Assembly (NCBI GenBank): GCA_973895155.1
Contig: OZ316892.1
Location: 17,732,001-17,796,000, forward strand
DNA from: Marsupella aquatica
Lineage: Eukaryota; Marchantiophyta
Reading direction: 5' to 3'
DNA: 64,000 nucleotides
This document shows, piece by piece, positions 23,173 through 34,859 of this stretch (positions are counted from its first letter, which is position 1; every line of letters begins with the position of its first letter). The notes below the pieces were generated by a model that was not told the DNA's origin, made no database searches, and saw only the letters and a program-made list of their open reading frames with translations. Made by a program: the position numbers and the translations under genes.

Positions 23173-26100
23173 GTCACCTTGCTTCGGGCCTTGCTTTGAT
23201 CTCCTTACTGTCTCTGACACAAAGACATCAAGGCTGGAATAAAAGCGGAGTAAGGTGTGATGCATGGTGGGTCCTTGCTCTCGTTTGACCGAATAAAGTC
23301 TCTCCACAAGCTTAAAACAATAAAACTACTGCATCTGATTGTAAGCGAAGAGAATGTTAGTCAAGGGACATGGGCCCAGCATGAGCAAAGCCTGCGTCAG
23401 AAGGATACGCAAGGTAGAATATATCCGAAAGGGGAATAATCTAGAGGATGAGACAAATGAGTGTTTATCTAGAGATACAAATGTTGGTCATAGAATTGTG
23501 CTCGTAATCCGTGATTCCGTGCAACGGGATAGCTGGCAAGCGAATCTCCCCAACCCTTCAAAAGCTGATATTATACTACACTGGGCCGTTGTGATAATAT
23601 ACCGTCCTCATTAATTAAGGATGTAAGTTTCGTGGGCACCTCGAATACTTTCCAGTCTTCAATTCTTTCCATTTACCAATGCCAATAGGAAAATGTAATT
23701 CATATGTCAAGGCTCATACGTTTGTTCTCGATCCCATGCGCGGTAGGCTGACAGGGTTCTGGTTAAGGCCTTGAGTTTGTGCTCTTTTGATAGTAAGGAA
23801 CATTCGATCACCTTCATCAACACAACACAATGGAGAATAGTGAACAGCAGCACGTAGTCCACAGAGGAGGAGACCTTCAGGAGAAAACCACAATCAAGAG
23901 AATTTGCAATAGTTGCCCGTGTGGTTGTTAGGGTTTAACAGGCTTCAGATATTTTCAAACAGTCCCTCATCTACCTGTGAAATTGTTTCGAACCGAAGTG
24001 TACAGTGATTGTAGGGGAGACATCAAAATGTTTGTCATGAACCAGATGCATGTCAAGACGTTTAACCTTGCCATGCCAAGATCTCTCGACCGTTTTTTGG
24101 AATCTGTGAGACATGCATGCATCCCTGGTACACGCGCTAGTCCAACTTGTAGGGTGTCTACTGCCAACCGAATTCCCGTCTAAAGTACGTAGATCTCCAA
24201 TAAAATAATAGTGGTCCGTAGTCAGACTCTTTGCCCGCAAAGCTCATTGAAGACCCTGGTCCTTCATGAGCAGGCACTCGAAGTAGACCATGCAAAAGAC
24301 GTACTGTCTTTTCAAGGGGGTAATGTATTCTACGGAAGCTCTGCACGTTGTGAGAAACGCATACACAAATTGTTGTTTGTAAGCAAGTCCAACCAGTAAA
24401 GAAACTTGGTATTGAAGGTCAGATACTCCAAATTGCTAGCCTCCTAGTGTTCGAAAGATATGAAAATGGTGTGTGCACTCTTGTTGTTATGAGCGTATGA
24501 TTATTACTTTGTGATTTCATGTGACGACAGGGAAATAGTGGGCAGGTACTACATGGAATGCAACTGAAGCATGATCGATGACCCTGTAACATAAACGGCG
24601 ATTTCTGGTTCTCACAAGCATCTTGAAAGCAAAATCTCTGCAGTGCTTCTGTATCAGCTAATAATGTCTCAGTTACTGTTCCTACCCTATATGTTGTTGT
24701 CAGTAATGAGCATGACGATCAACAAAGATAAATTAATTTGTATGTGGAGTGATATGCAGTCTTCACGAGCATGGAGAAGATGGACAGTCCCAAGAATCAG
24801 AAGATGGGCAGTCTAGTGTGAAGAATCAGCTGGCATAGATTCTCGAACCATATATATATTTCCTCGAGTAGGGTGGCAGAGAATATATTGGAGAACTCGG
24901 AAGGTCTCTGAGTCAAGGAGGGTATTTTCTGAAAATTCCAAAAATCACCGGAGGCCATTCTAGCTCGCGCGTGGATTTGTACACATGGCAGCCTGGATGA
25001 TTTGGAGAGTTATATCAAATAATTTGCAAGTCGCAGGGATTGAAGGCAACGATAGACAATATGCAAAGCTTGGGGCATTCAATCATTTGTGGGAGAACGT
25101 CAGGATTTATAAGTAAAAAGGAGCACAAACGTGCAGCAGATCTCTGGAGATCCTCAATTTTGGCTTTCAGGAGTCGATACAAGAAGGCCAGCAAGCTGCC
25201 TGCCTACTCATTCATTAATCAATTAATTCTGTACTCTTTCAGAATATTGTTGATTGAGTGTGAGATCACAAGAGCAGCCCTAGTTGTAGACCAGCTGGTC
25301 ACAGCGTTAGATAGGTGTACATTCGCGGTGGATTCTGTTCATTAGCAAGCAAAACGCAGGGGAAAAGGGCTCACAAGCCAGTACATAACCTTCGCAGACT
25401 GAAGTTAAGAGAAAGCCCAAGAGAAAGAAAAGATCCACTTGGGCAAGGGTAGTGGAAGAAAAATTGTGAGAGCAGACATTGGCAGCCTTTGAGCTTCTGG
25501 AAGGGGAAAAATTCCATAGCGAAGATTCTGTAGTGAAATCCTGACATAAGGAGAAGATAAGACGGGCAGCTCTTGATACCTTTACAGAAAATTTCTGTAA
25601 ATAAAATGTTTCAGGTTGCTCTAAAACGGAGAAAATGATGCCCCAATGGACCACAACATGAAACCATGCAACTTGGATGGACCTGGCCACCTCCTTTTCA
25701 GACCCAAAAGTATGACCATTTATACAAAAGAAAGATAGCGTTAGAGTTCAAAGCAACATTTGAAAGACTGATCTGTCTGAGTTGTAGTCGTCCATCCTAG
25801 TTGTTTGTCAAATGTGTGGCACATCCAAGTTTTTCTCTGAAAAGGAACAGATTTTTGGGAGCTTTAGTACCTTATCTATCCTGTAGGATATCGATCTCAA
25901 GGTCTGAAGAGAACATTTAATCTATGGTGGCCAGGCTAGCAGAATAAGACCAGCTCGTTTTTAGACCCAAAAGTATGACCATTTATACAAAGAAAGATAT
26001 GAATGAGTTCAAAAGCAACATTTGAAAGACTGATCTGTCTTGAGTTGTAGTGGTCCATCCTAGTTGTTTGTCAAATGTTCACGGCCAGGCAGGCAGAATA

Positions 26101-27294
26101 AGACCAAAAGGCACTGGGCTGAAATCTATGCCATCGAAATTGTCAGGGATAATTATGGGCTAGAGGAGAAAACTTTATTCAGCTGCCCGTAATAATACTT
26201 GAGCAATTCACAAAAGTATTAGGCAAGAAATTCCAGATAGCAACATCACCAAAGAACGACCTTATGCTTTGTCACACAAAATATGCCCCTTTTGCAGTAG
26301 AAAGTCAGACCCAAAGTAAATAACTTTATAACAATTAGCCTAAGATTGACTCAGAAGCTAACTGTTGCTTGTGTACATACTAAGTAGCATTGTTCTCCTC
26401 ATCAAGTACCTGACTATAGTTAGACTAACTACAGCCAGGTACAAAGTAACACTAGGTCACCGAAATAAATGTCTAATTACCACAAGTAAATAGGGACACT
26501 TTATTCATTATGAGGAAGTAATTAGAAGTAGCAAGGAAGTAAGTAAAGCCAGATTGAGGTAGAAATTCAAAAGGTGCCACGTGTGATCACATGATTTGAC
26601 ATGCATTTGCCAACTGGCAACACCTTAGTATTGATACTCCTTTTTTACCTCCACTTCCTTTGAAAGGGTGGCTTTATAGGTACAATTGCACATGTACTGG
26701 AAAAACTTCATAAGGGAAACTCCCCAAACATACAGTGACATGCAACTAGGCCTTGAATTCAGTATAATTTTGATATAAATTTATAAATTAAGGTGACTGT
26801 TGAAGGGGAAAGAACATATTGATTGCCACTTGTAAGTACCAGGTGTTTGGTCTACAAAATAATGCAATAATTATGCATATCATAATACCCATTGAACCCT
26901 TACTCTAGTTCAAGTACCTATATTTAAACTATCACCATCCGTTTCAAGATAGTCTTGATATCACAGTGAAAAGAAGTTTGAGATGCTAAGAGGAAAGGAA
27001 GAGATCCATCACCAAAGCTTAGTTGGGCCTATCTCCTGATTGTTCATGAGAATTCTCAAGCCAGGGCCAAATTACCTGCAATGCTTTTGGCTGATAATCA
27101 CCCTAAAAAATAAGAAAAAGAAATTGGAAATTAAATGTTGCCCTATCCTTTTGGAATTATTCAAGGCTTTACTTAGTCAAACAAGGTCTCCACCTTGTAA
27201 GCCCCTAAACATGCTGGATGCTTAATATGGTACAAGATACTTTCTGGGGGGCATTTTTTGTGGAGAATTTTAGGCTTAAAAAAATTAAGCACTT
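23173..27294. other. Intergenic stretch with no recognisable gene
   Basis: Open frames up to 127 codons occur (for example 25040-25345 on the plus strand and 25307-25690 on the minus strand), but none resembles a known family or shows exon-like borders. A duplicated 120-bp block at 25700-26090 is the only structure I can support. Confidence 0.55.
25700..26090 (+). repeat. Dispersed direct repeat, two copies of about 120 bp
   Basis: Copies at about 25703-25820 and 25966-26085 both begin AGACCCAAAAGTATGACC and share CATTTGAAAGACTGATCTGT and CATCCTAGTTGTTTGTCAAA. They are separated by about 145 bp of other sequence. Confidence 0.85.
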
Positions 27295-27302
27295 TTATGG
27301 CT

Positions 27303-28077
27303 CCACCTCCCGCGTGCGGTGGGAGGTGGTACTCGAGTTACCTGGTCCTCTATCACAGCGGTTACGGGTGGATCTTACCATGGTCCGTGAGGGTCAACGT
27401 ACTTTGGCAGATGTAGTGGTGGCAAACCCATTGCACCAAGACATCATTGGGACAGCGGCAACAATGGCAGGGGCAGCAGCGTCACGTGCGGCAACAACAA
27501 AGGAGGCCAAATATGCTGCACAAAATTCATCCGACAGCTTCCTCCCCCTTGCTCTAGAGATATTCGGGCGTCTTCATCCTCAGTTTGATGGGCTTCTTCA
27601 GCAAGCTGCCGGGATGTTCATATATGGCCGAATGGGTCCCACCGGACCCCCGCTATCTGTTTTGACCACGCACTTTTGCCAACGCATTTCAGTCACCTTA
27701 CAAGCTCGGGCCATCTATCGTCGATCTCTTACAGTGGGTGCTAGTGTGCCCCCGCAGCGGCTAGCTCCCCTAGAGGATGTTCCAATCCCATTGGCTGATC
27801 TAGTTTCGACACTTGATGTGGACCATTAATTAGCTTTTTGCCACATTTGCTAGGAATGATGAGGACCTCGGTCCGTTTGGATTAGTTTTAATTCCTCTTT
27901 CTTGGTTTTAGGGGTTCCTTATTGCTCATTTCTTACTTTTAGTTCCTCTTTCTTGGTGTTTAGGGGTTCTCTTTTTGCTCACTTCTTTTACGTTTGGTTT
28001 TGTTCACTTGGACCCTCTTTTGTTTGTTCTTTTGTACTCTGTTTGATCCCTTTATGTAAAAAGTGTGTATATATTTA
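27303..28077 (+). mobile_element. 5'-truncated copy of the non-LTR retrotransposon
   Basis: The sequence from about 27312 matches the 3' end of the element at 40692-44622, from the middle of its C-terminal nuclease region through the 3' UTR to the shared end AAAAAGTGTGTATAT. Only the 3' quarter is present, as expected for target-primed reverse transcription that stopped early. An 8-bp direct repeat TTATGGCT flanks it (27295-27302 and 28078-28085), a good TSD candidate. The 3' UTR has a single copy of the unit that is tripled in the longer element. Confidence 0.85.
27312..27829 (+). pseudogene. Non-LTR element ORF, C-terminal fragment
   Basis: This is a fragment of about 170 codons of the endonuclease-like C-terminus. 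It is still open to the same stop as the longer copy (ending LDVDH). Landmarks are RVDLTMV, ADVVVANP, KEAKYA and FLPLALEIFGRL. Compared with the longer copy it has small in-frame length changes (loss of three codons near LQ-ARAIYRR, gain of one at FIYGRMG) and scattered substitutions. It has no start codon of its own context and is not expected to make a functional protein. Confidence 0.8.
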
Positions 28078-29165
28078 TTATGGCTAGTGTTTCACTTTTT
28101 AATTTTGGAACTCTATGCTCACGTTTGAGCTGCCTCTTCTTTCAAGAGCACGTCCATTTCAGATCTCAATCAATTGGTCAGAATGTGGTGCAAGTGATTC
28201 AAGTGAAGGTCTTGTGGCTTAAATTGGTGTACTGTTTTTGCTAATTAAGTCAGTGTACCATCCTTCCTTAATTCAAATTGATTTTATATTATAAAACAAT
28301 TCTATACATACCCTAATTACTATAAAAGCGATATGAAGCAAATAATACAAGTCTCTATTTTTGTATTGTAAGCACCTTATTTTACTTTCTTGATCCAAGA
28401 ATATTTCAATTCTAAAAGGATAAAAAAATCCACAAAAATTAGGGCATTTAATCCATAAAAACATCATCGATGATGTTAGGGGGTTTCTGAAGGGTTAGTT
28501 GCAGATGACCTCCCCGGTGATGGTCAGCCTAGCAGCAATTGACACCATGCAGAAGCCTGCAGTTGACTCAGGATATATTGTGAGTGGCCTCAAGGTCGGC
28601 GGCCATGGCTAGGGTTAAAGTTAGCAGTGGTGTAGAATTTTGGAGCACATTTTAGGTAGAGTGGGTCACATGCATCATGTAAGTGTTCTTCAAACACATA
28701 CAATAGTTTTAAATATATATACGAGTCCAAATATCCATGTGTATGCACTGGAAGGGCTCCTTGAGCCCAACCTCCCATGCTTGTTCCTACTCACAAGCAT
28801 AGTCAATAATATCAAGAAAATTATGTCATCCACAAAGATTATAGCCTTCAGCTGTTTTCCACAGAGTAGTTGTGAAGGGTAGATCTTGATCACTAATTAT
28901 AGTGTAGACTACCGGTAGCCTCATTACCTCTTCCTTGAAGGGAACGAGAGATGATGAGCAAAGAGTGCCTTGTAGAACAAACATTCTTGGTTATTTGTAG
29001 TTCATCTCTCCCCCTCCATGCTTTTCTGTCTGCACCCACTTTTGTGCCTTTAATTAGAATGGTTGTTTCCCATTCATATCCCCCCCCTCTGTCTGCACTC
29101 CACTTTCATTTATGTGTGAATTAGAGAGTCATCTGCACTCTAGTTCCCATTCATGCCTGAGTTAG

Positions 29166-29205
29166 AGTGTCTGGACCTGAGTTAGAGAGTCATGGTCCAG
29201 ACACT
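29166..29205. repeat. Perfect inverted repeat (hairpin)
   Basis: AGTGTCTGGACC (29166-29177) and its exact complement GGTCCAGACACT (29194-29205) are separated by 16 bases. Confidence 0.9.
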
Positions 29206-30004
29206 TCACTCTAGCCAATATGCCTGAAATTATGTAACTTTCAATTACTAGTAAGATGTAGAGGACAATCCACAGAAATTTGCATTCACATGATGCTTTC
29301 AGTAAAGTATACTGAGACAGTGAGACAGGATATTACTAAGCCTTCTACTTCAAGGATCTCAAGCACTCACTCATTGTGGTACTACGGAACATTCCAGCCA
29401 ATCATACCCCCCTCAAATCAATCTTCCAAAGGCCACGAATTCTAAAACGATTGATTATTCTTGCACGCAAGTGTATCTTTCATCTCAAGATTTTACAAAA
29501 CCCCAGAAAATTGGCACCTTTTCAGACCGTTATTACACCACAACACATGAAGCAGAGCCACAGTGAGTACAGTCGAGGTTGTTGTTATAACCCGCCCTCA
29601 AATCACACCTGCTTTCTCTCCTCCTTCCAGACAAGCAAGCAAACTCCATCCATTTTCCCGATTACGACGTTTCTGGTGGAAAAACGAGAGCCGTGCATCT
29701 CTGTACTAAACGGCCGAGATCGAAGCCCGCTGCCAGCATCTTCGCTTCTGCGCTCTAATTATTCTCACGGATTATGTGGAAAAAGCAGAGGCGGCGATTA
29801 TTTCGTGCTCTGATGCTCATGATGATGGTGATGATGATCATGGACTCTCCTCTGATCCGATCCCGGTCCCGGTCCCGGGCAGGTGGGTAACGGGCCGGGG
29901 GCGCTGGAGAGGGGCGGCGGGCTGCCGGGCCTGCGAGAGAGAGAGGCGGAACGGGCACGGGCACGGGCATGGCGGTCAGGGAGGGGCGGCGGCTCGGCTC
30001 GGCA

Positions 30005-30021
30005 GGGCAGGGCAGGGCGGG
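30005..30021 (+). promoter_or_regulatory. G-quadruplex motif upstream of the NAC gene
   Basis: Four runs of three G with loops of two, two and one bases (GGGCAGGGCAGGGCGGG), about 1.8 kb upstream of the NAC start codon within the GC-rich block. Sequence alone shows the motif; folding and any regulatory effect are inference. Confidence 0.5.
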
Positions 30022-31855
30022 ACGGTGAGCACGACAAGCGAGAGAAAGAAGGGAAAGAGGGGGGCGGGCAGGAGGGCAGGGGAGAAAGAGAGGGAGATCG
30101 CGCAGCTTTATAATACTGTGCAGCTCGAGCACTATGCTCATCAGATTATCAGACCGTCGTCGATCCGAGTTGCTGCTCTGGCGCGCGCACGAGCGATTCA
30201 ATTCGTTGCACACTCATCTGCGAAATTGACCAACAGAGCGTCTGACTCAACACTCTGGTTGGGCTCCATCGGTCCGGGCCAGCTAATTTTGGTGCGGGCA
30301 TGCGTGGCTAGCTCGATCCTGCTGTGCTGTGTCGGCTGGATATGACCTGGTGATCTCTGCTACCTGGCTGGCGATCTTGTGCCCTTTTGTGATCGAATTG
30401 GCTACAGTGGGGTTGTGGTACTTTGTTAAATGATCGAGTGTGTGGGAGGACTGCGAAGGAATTCGGAACAAATTTGACGAAATTGAGAAGGGAGGGTACT
30501 GGTTTGATTGATTGATTGATCGATTGTTCAAGCAGTTGGCGAACACATCCCTCAGACTGCACTGCAGCTGCGTAATTTGAGGTGAGGAGTGCAGCCGAAT
30601 TCGGAGCAAGCTTGCATGGAGGCTCAAGAGGTCTGGAGCTGAAGCTGCGTGGAATCTGATCGAACGTGTTTGACTCTGGTCGGGAGACCGTGTGCTAATG
30701 GTGGAGCAAGTTAGAGGTCGGCGGAAGATTGTGGTGGAAGACGCTAGCCCTCGTGAGGGTCTAATTGGTGATCGAAGTCGATTACGTACGAGGGGGAACG
30801 ATTACCCGGGCCAATGGTCACTACCTTCTTGTTTCTTTTGCTCTCTCGGTTCTACTCTACATGTGGTGGACAGTTCACTCCGCCAGCTCTCTCGATAAGA
30901 TTGTGTTCCGGTTGCCAGGACCATCCGTTGTAGTCTAGGGAGCGTTCTTTGCAACCGCTGTCGATCTGATCGAGCACACCCCGTGTATCGATGAGTGCAT
31001 CTTGCGAACCAGTATGTTTATCTTGAATATTCGGAGTGGCTCTGAGTTCTGGCTGTAGCATCGGCTATCACGGAGGTTCTTCGTCGGACCTCCGCTGCGC
31101 GCGTTCTGAAGCTGGAGGTTGCATGCGTATCAACAGTGTCAGACAAATCTATAGTACTGAAATTGCTGTGCAATTCCCTGGAAATCGATACATGATCTAC
31201 TTGCAACCCCGTCGTCGTTGAACAACAGAATTACCATTGAAACGTGAAGGTTGTTCCGTCACAGGTACCCACTCAGTCACTGTATCGATTGGACTCCAGT
31301 GAATATCTTCAATCCACATCTGACCAGATTTGTTTGATAACACAATCACATACAGATCATCCCTCGTCACATTTGTATATATAGGAGAATATTTCGTGTG
31401 TATTATTGACGAAATCCTACCCATTCAAGCATTATTTAGCACAGGGAAGAAGATCCCTTTATTATATGTTGAGTGTGTGAAAAAGTTGCAATTCCCAATT
31501 CGTACTGCCAGGGAATGATCTCATTTTACAATCTCAAAGGAGAGCGATTCATATTTATATCTTGTGTGAAATTTCACGGATTCACATCATATATATAGAC
31601 ATAGCTTGGTGCCATTGAAGAGGAGCCTTAGTATAGCGTTATATAGAAAAGTACATACAAAGGTTTGCAGCAGAAATCCAAAAACAAGCTCCAAACTATT
31701 CTAGTTTCCGTTTTCATATAGACAAAATTGAGTGGAACAAGGGTGGGATATCTGGGAGGATCGCCGTACATTCTGCGTGGGGTGCAGTAGGAAAGAAAGT
31801 GATTTTATTCAGGGGATTGAACGAAGTTGTTCGAGGAACGTCCGCCTCAATTCCA

Positions 31856-34800
31856 ATGGTGATGCCACAGAAAGGACCGGCTGCGCAGCTACAATTGCCT
31901 CCTGGCTTCAGGTTTCATCCGACAGATGAGGAGTTGGTGTTGTACTATTTGTGTCCGAAGGCGGAGTCGCGGCCCTTCTCCTTGCCCGTGATCGCGGACA
32001 TCGATCTTTACAAATTCGATCCTTGGGATCTGCCTGGTATGCCCACTAGCCTCTGATTCCTCATTTTGTACAATTTCATGATGGATTTAATTCTTGACGG
32101 AACTGTTCTCGAGGTTCAAGGGACTTTGTAGACCAATATGACCGTCATTAAGCTCGGTTTTCCATGTGCACCCGGCGTGCATGGACTTTCGACCCAGTAC
32201 GTGCACCACGCCTTAGAAAAAGTTGACAGTCCACGACCCTAAGGCTCTCAAGTTCCATGCATGTAATTGTGTGGGTATCCATCCTAATTAATTATGCACT
32301 AGCTGTGTCCAGTACAAAGTGAATTTCAGAGATCTGTGGCGGTCACTCTGGAATTTTTGGTTCTCTAGTTGACGATGTCAGAATGGATGGAGTTCAACCC
32401 AGCGGTAAGGAAATCTCGAAGCTCGTGTTGTAGCATCTGTATACGGCGAAGCACTGGCTCGGGAGGTCCATAATATGTTGAACTGAATTTCAGTAGTTAG
32501 TTTCCTTGTGTCTTAATTAATGAGCTCTTCAATCACGGCGACTGCTGAGGTTTGTGGTCGGGACCCGAGAGTTTGTATGGAGCATGTAATCCGAGTATGA
32601 TTAATTCTCTATGGTCACAAAAAATTATAGTCCTAGCCCGATCGAACCGAGACCACCACTCTGAACAATCTAGTGTCTTGTCTGAACAATCACTGACCTG
32701 CTCTAGGGCAAGGGAGTGAGAGGACCAGAGAATTATCTGATGGATTCACGTGACTCCAGTTGTATCCAAATTGAACGCACATGTACTCACCCTGACTGTT
32801 ATGTTCCTGTGCAGAAAAAGCGATCTTTGGGGAGAGAGAATGGTACTTTTTCAGCCCTCGCGATCGCAAGTACCCCAATGGTGCTCGACCCAACAGAGCG
32901 GCGGCATCAGGGTACTGGAAGGCGACAGGGACAGATAAACCTATCCACGGGATCGGGGGAGCGCAGAAGATTGGCGTTAAGAAAGCTCTGGTCTTCTACA
33001 AGGGCCGCGCCCCAAAGGGTATCAAGACCAACTGGATTATGCACGAGTACCGCTTGGCAGACAGCGGAATTTCACCTACCCATCATATTCATCGCAAGGG
33101 CTCGCTCAGGGTACGTGTCCCTTTCCCTTTCTCTTTCTCGTTCTCTCTCGCTCTCTCTCGCTCTCTCTCCTCAATTCTGGGCTTTTACGTCAGACGTCAA
33201 GGTCACGAGCAGCAGCTGAGTAAAGGCTGTGGTCCACCACCCGTCCGGAGTTGTTACTAGTGACAGATTCTCGCATCAGCGCAGCCTCTGCAGTTGCCAC
33301 ATCACCCCAACCTGTACTCTAATCCCTTTGCATTCGTCACTTGGGCATAGTCAATGGTTATCACATTAGTCGTGGAGGTCCGTAAAGACGTCACATGCAT
33401 CACCTTTTCCACCGAGTAGTGTCCAAAAACATTTCGAGAATGACAAAGCTTTACATTTTCGCTCGAAAATGGATTCGATTTTTCCTCTTCGTTACTGTTG
33501 CAACATTGACAGTACGTGGGTTACTGTTGCAACCAAGTCTGGATCTTTGGTTCTCGTCTGCAAGGTCGATTCCTTAATAGGTCAAGAGGATACACTCTGA
33601 ATTTCGGAAACATTGACGTAGGTTTAATTTCATCCTATACTTTTTCGAGACGTCGAGTCTGTAGACGTTCTCCTCACACCCGGAGTGTAGTAAATTACAG
33701 AGTCTACTGTCATGTTCTTGATTTAAATATTCGAATCGGTTCGATATCACGCTGGATGCTGATCGAGAACCGAGTGTTAGCTCTGTGATAGTCTGCATGC
33801 TGAGATATCTTCCGGCTCTCACGGGAATGAATTTGGAGTGGACACCTATTGCATCATTCTACAAGGCCACTTAATTTGCACCGTGTATGCTCCAAAGGCT
33901 CAGATGCCGGTACACATTTTTGGTGTGTGTGAATCTCCAAAGAATTGTTCTGATAGTTGGTTGTTTTGTTATTGGCTGAGCAGCTGGATGACTGGGTCCT
34001 CTGTCGGATATACAAGAAAAGCACCAATGCGCAGAGGGCAGGCAAAGAGCGGGACAACTCATCCTGCGTTGAGGAAGTCCTTGCATCTCTGCCTGAAATC
34101 GATCATCCGAAAATACTGCTCCCGAGGTTGGGCTCCTTCAGTGGGCTGATGGAGCAGGACCTTCACAACATCGGCTCCCCGCCGCTCTTGGACAGCTTTC
34201 TCACTGGAGAGGCATCTGAGAACGGAGGGAGCCCAAGCGCAAGTCCTGTGGATCAAGTTGACTCGTCTTCGGTCGTCGACCGATGCCAGAGTTCTGGTCC
34301 TCGGACCACCATGAGCCCGAAGATTGAGAATGGGAACAGCGGCGTGGTGAGCTCTACTGATCACATCATCACCGCCAACAACGAGATTGGCTCCTGGAAA
34401 CTCACTGCGTCTGACCAATTCATGCAGCGTGTGAACTCCGAGCTTCTCTTGGGAAGCACGGGGGCGTTTCGACAGCACGGTCCTCCCGACCTCCGTGACA
34501 TTGAGGACGAGGCACAGAGCTCCTTCCGCTCTCCGAGCCAGCACTCTGTCTACGGATCCGGCTCATCCCACCGACAGCAGCACCTGCATAATTCAAGTAT
34601 CACATTTTCATCCAATTACGAGCAACCTCAGCAGAGGACCACTAACAACATCCACCATCATCACGGACTTGCAGGATTTCCCATGCAGTCGGACGGGCAT
34701 GTCTTATCGGCGATCATGGGGCAATCCGGGAGCGCGAGCAATCTCTCCTTCTACCAGGGGGGGAACCACAGCGCCCAGCAACGGTCTTCCGTGTCACCAT

Positions 34801-34859
34801 TCTTCGACTTTTCCCTCGCACACGACATGCAGAGCGGGTCAGGCCAACGAGGGAGGTAG
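31856..34859 (+). CDS. NAC-domain transcription factor, 3 exons
   Basis: Exons are 31856-32036, 32815-33110 and 33984-34859, all with GT/AG borders and matching phases, giving 450 amino acids. The NAC DNA-binding and dimerisation domain spans about residues 14-171 with all five subdomains: A ([15 protein letters not shown]), B, C ([27 protein letters not shown]), D ([22 protein letters not shown]) and E ([12 protein letters not shown]). The sequence is closest to the ATAF/SNAC group as I remember it. The remaining 280 residues are Ser/Gln/His-rich and low complexity, typical of a NAC regulatory tail, with no transmembrane segment. The intron positions split subdomains B/C and D/E, the conserved NAC arrangement. 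The start is the first ATG of exon 1; a second in-frame ATG lies two codons later. Expected role: nuclear, sequence-specific regulator of stress or developmental genes. Confidence 0.95.

Larger units (their letters stand above)
28086..31855. other. Intergenic stretch and presumed promoter/leader of the NAC gene
   Basis: No coding gene was recognised. The part from about 29800 to 30120 is strikingly GC-rich against AT-rich surroundings. It carries long overlapping open frames on both strands, as GC-rich DNA does by chance, plus a G-quadruplex motif at 30005-30021. This suggests a promoter or 5' leader region of the NAC gene (inference). A 12-bp-stem hairpin lies at 29166-29205. Confidence 0.5.

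Noticed and set aside
29755-30345. Long open frames on both strands (up to 189 codons) in the GC-rich block
   Set aside because: Frames are open on both strands at once and composed of Arg/Gly/Pro repeats from GC-rich, low-complexity DNA. There is no family resemblance or exon structure.
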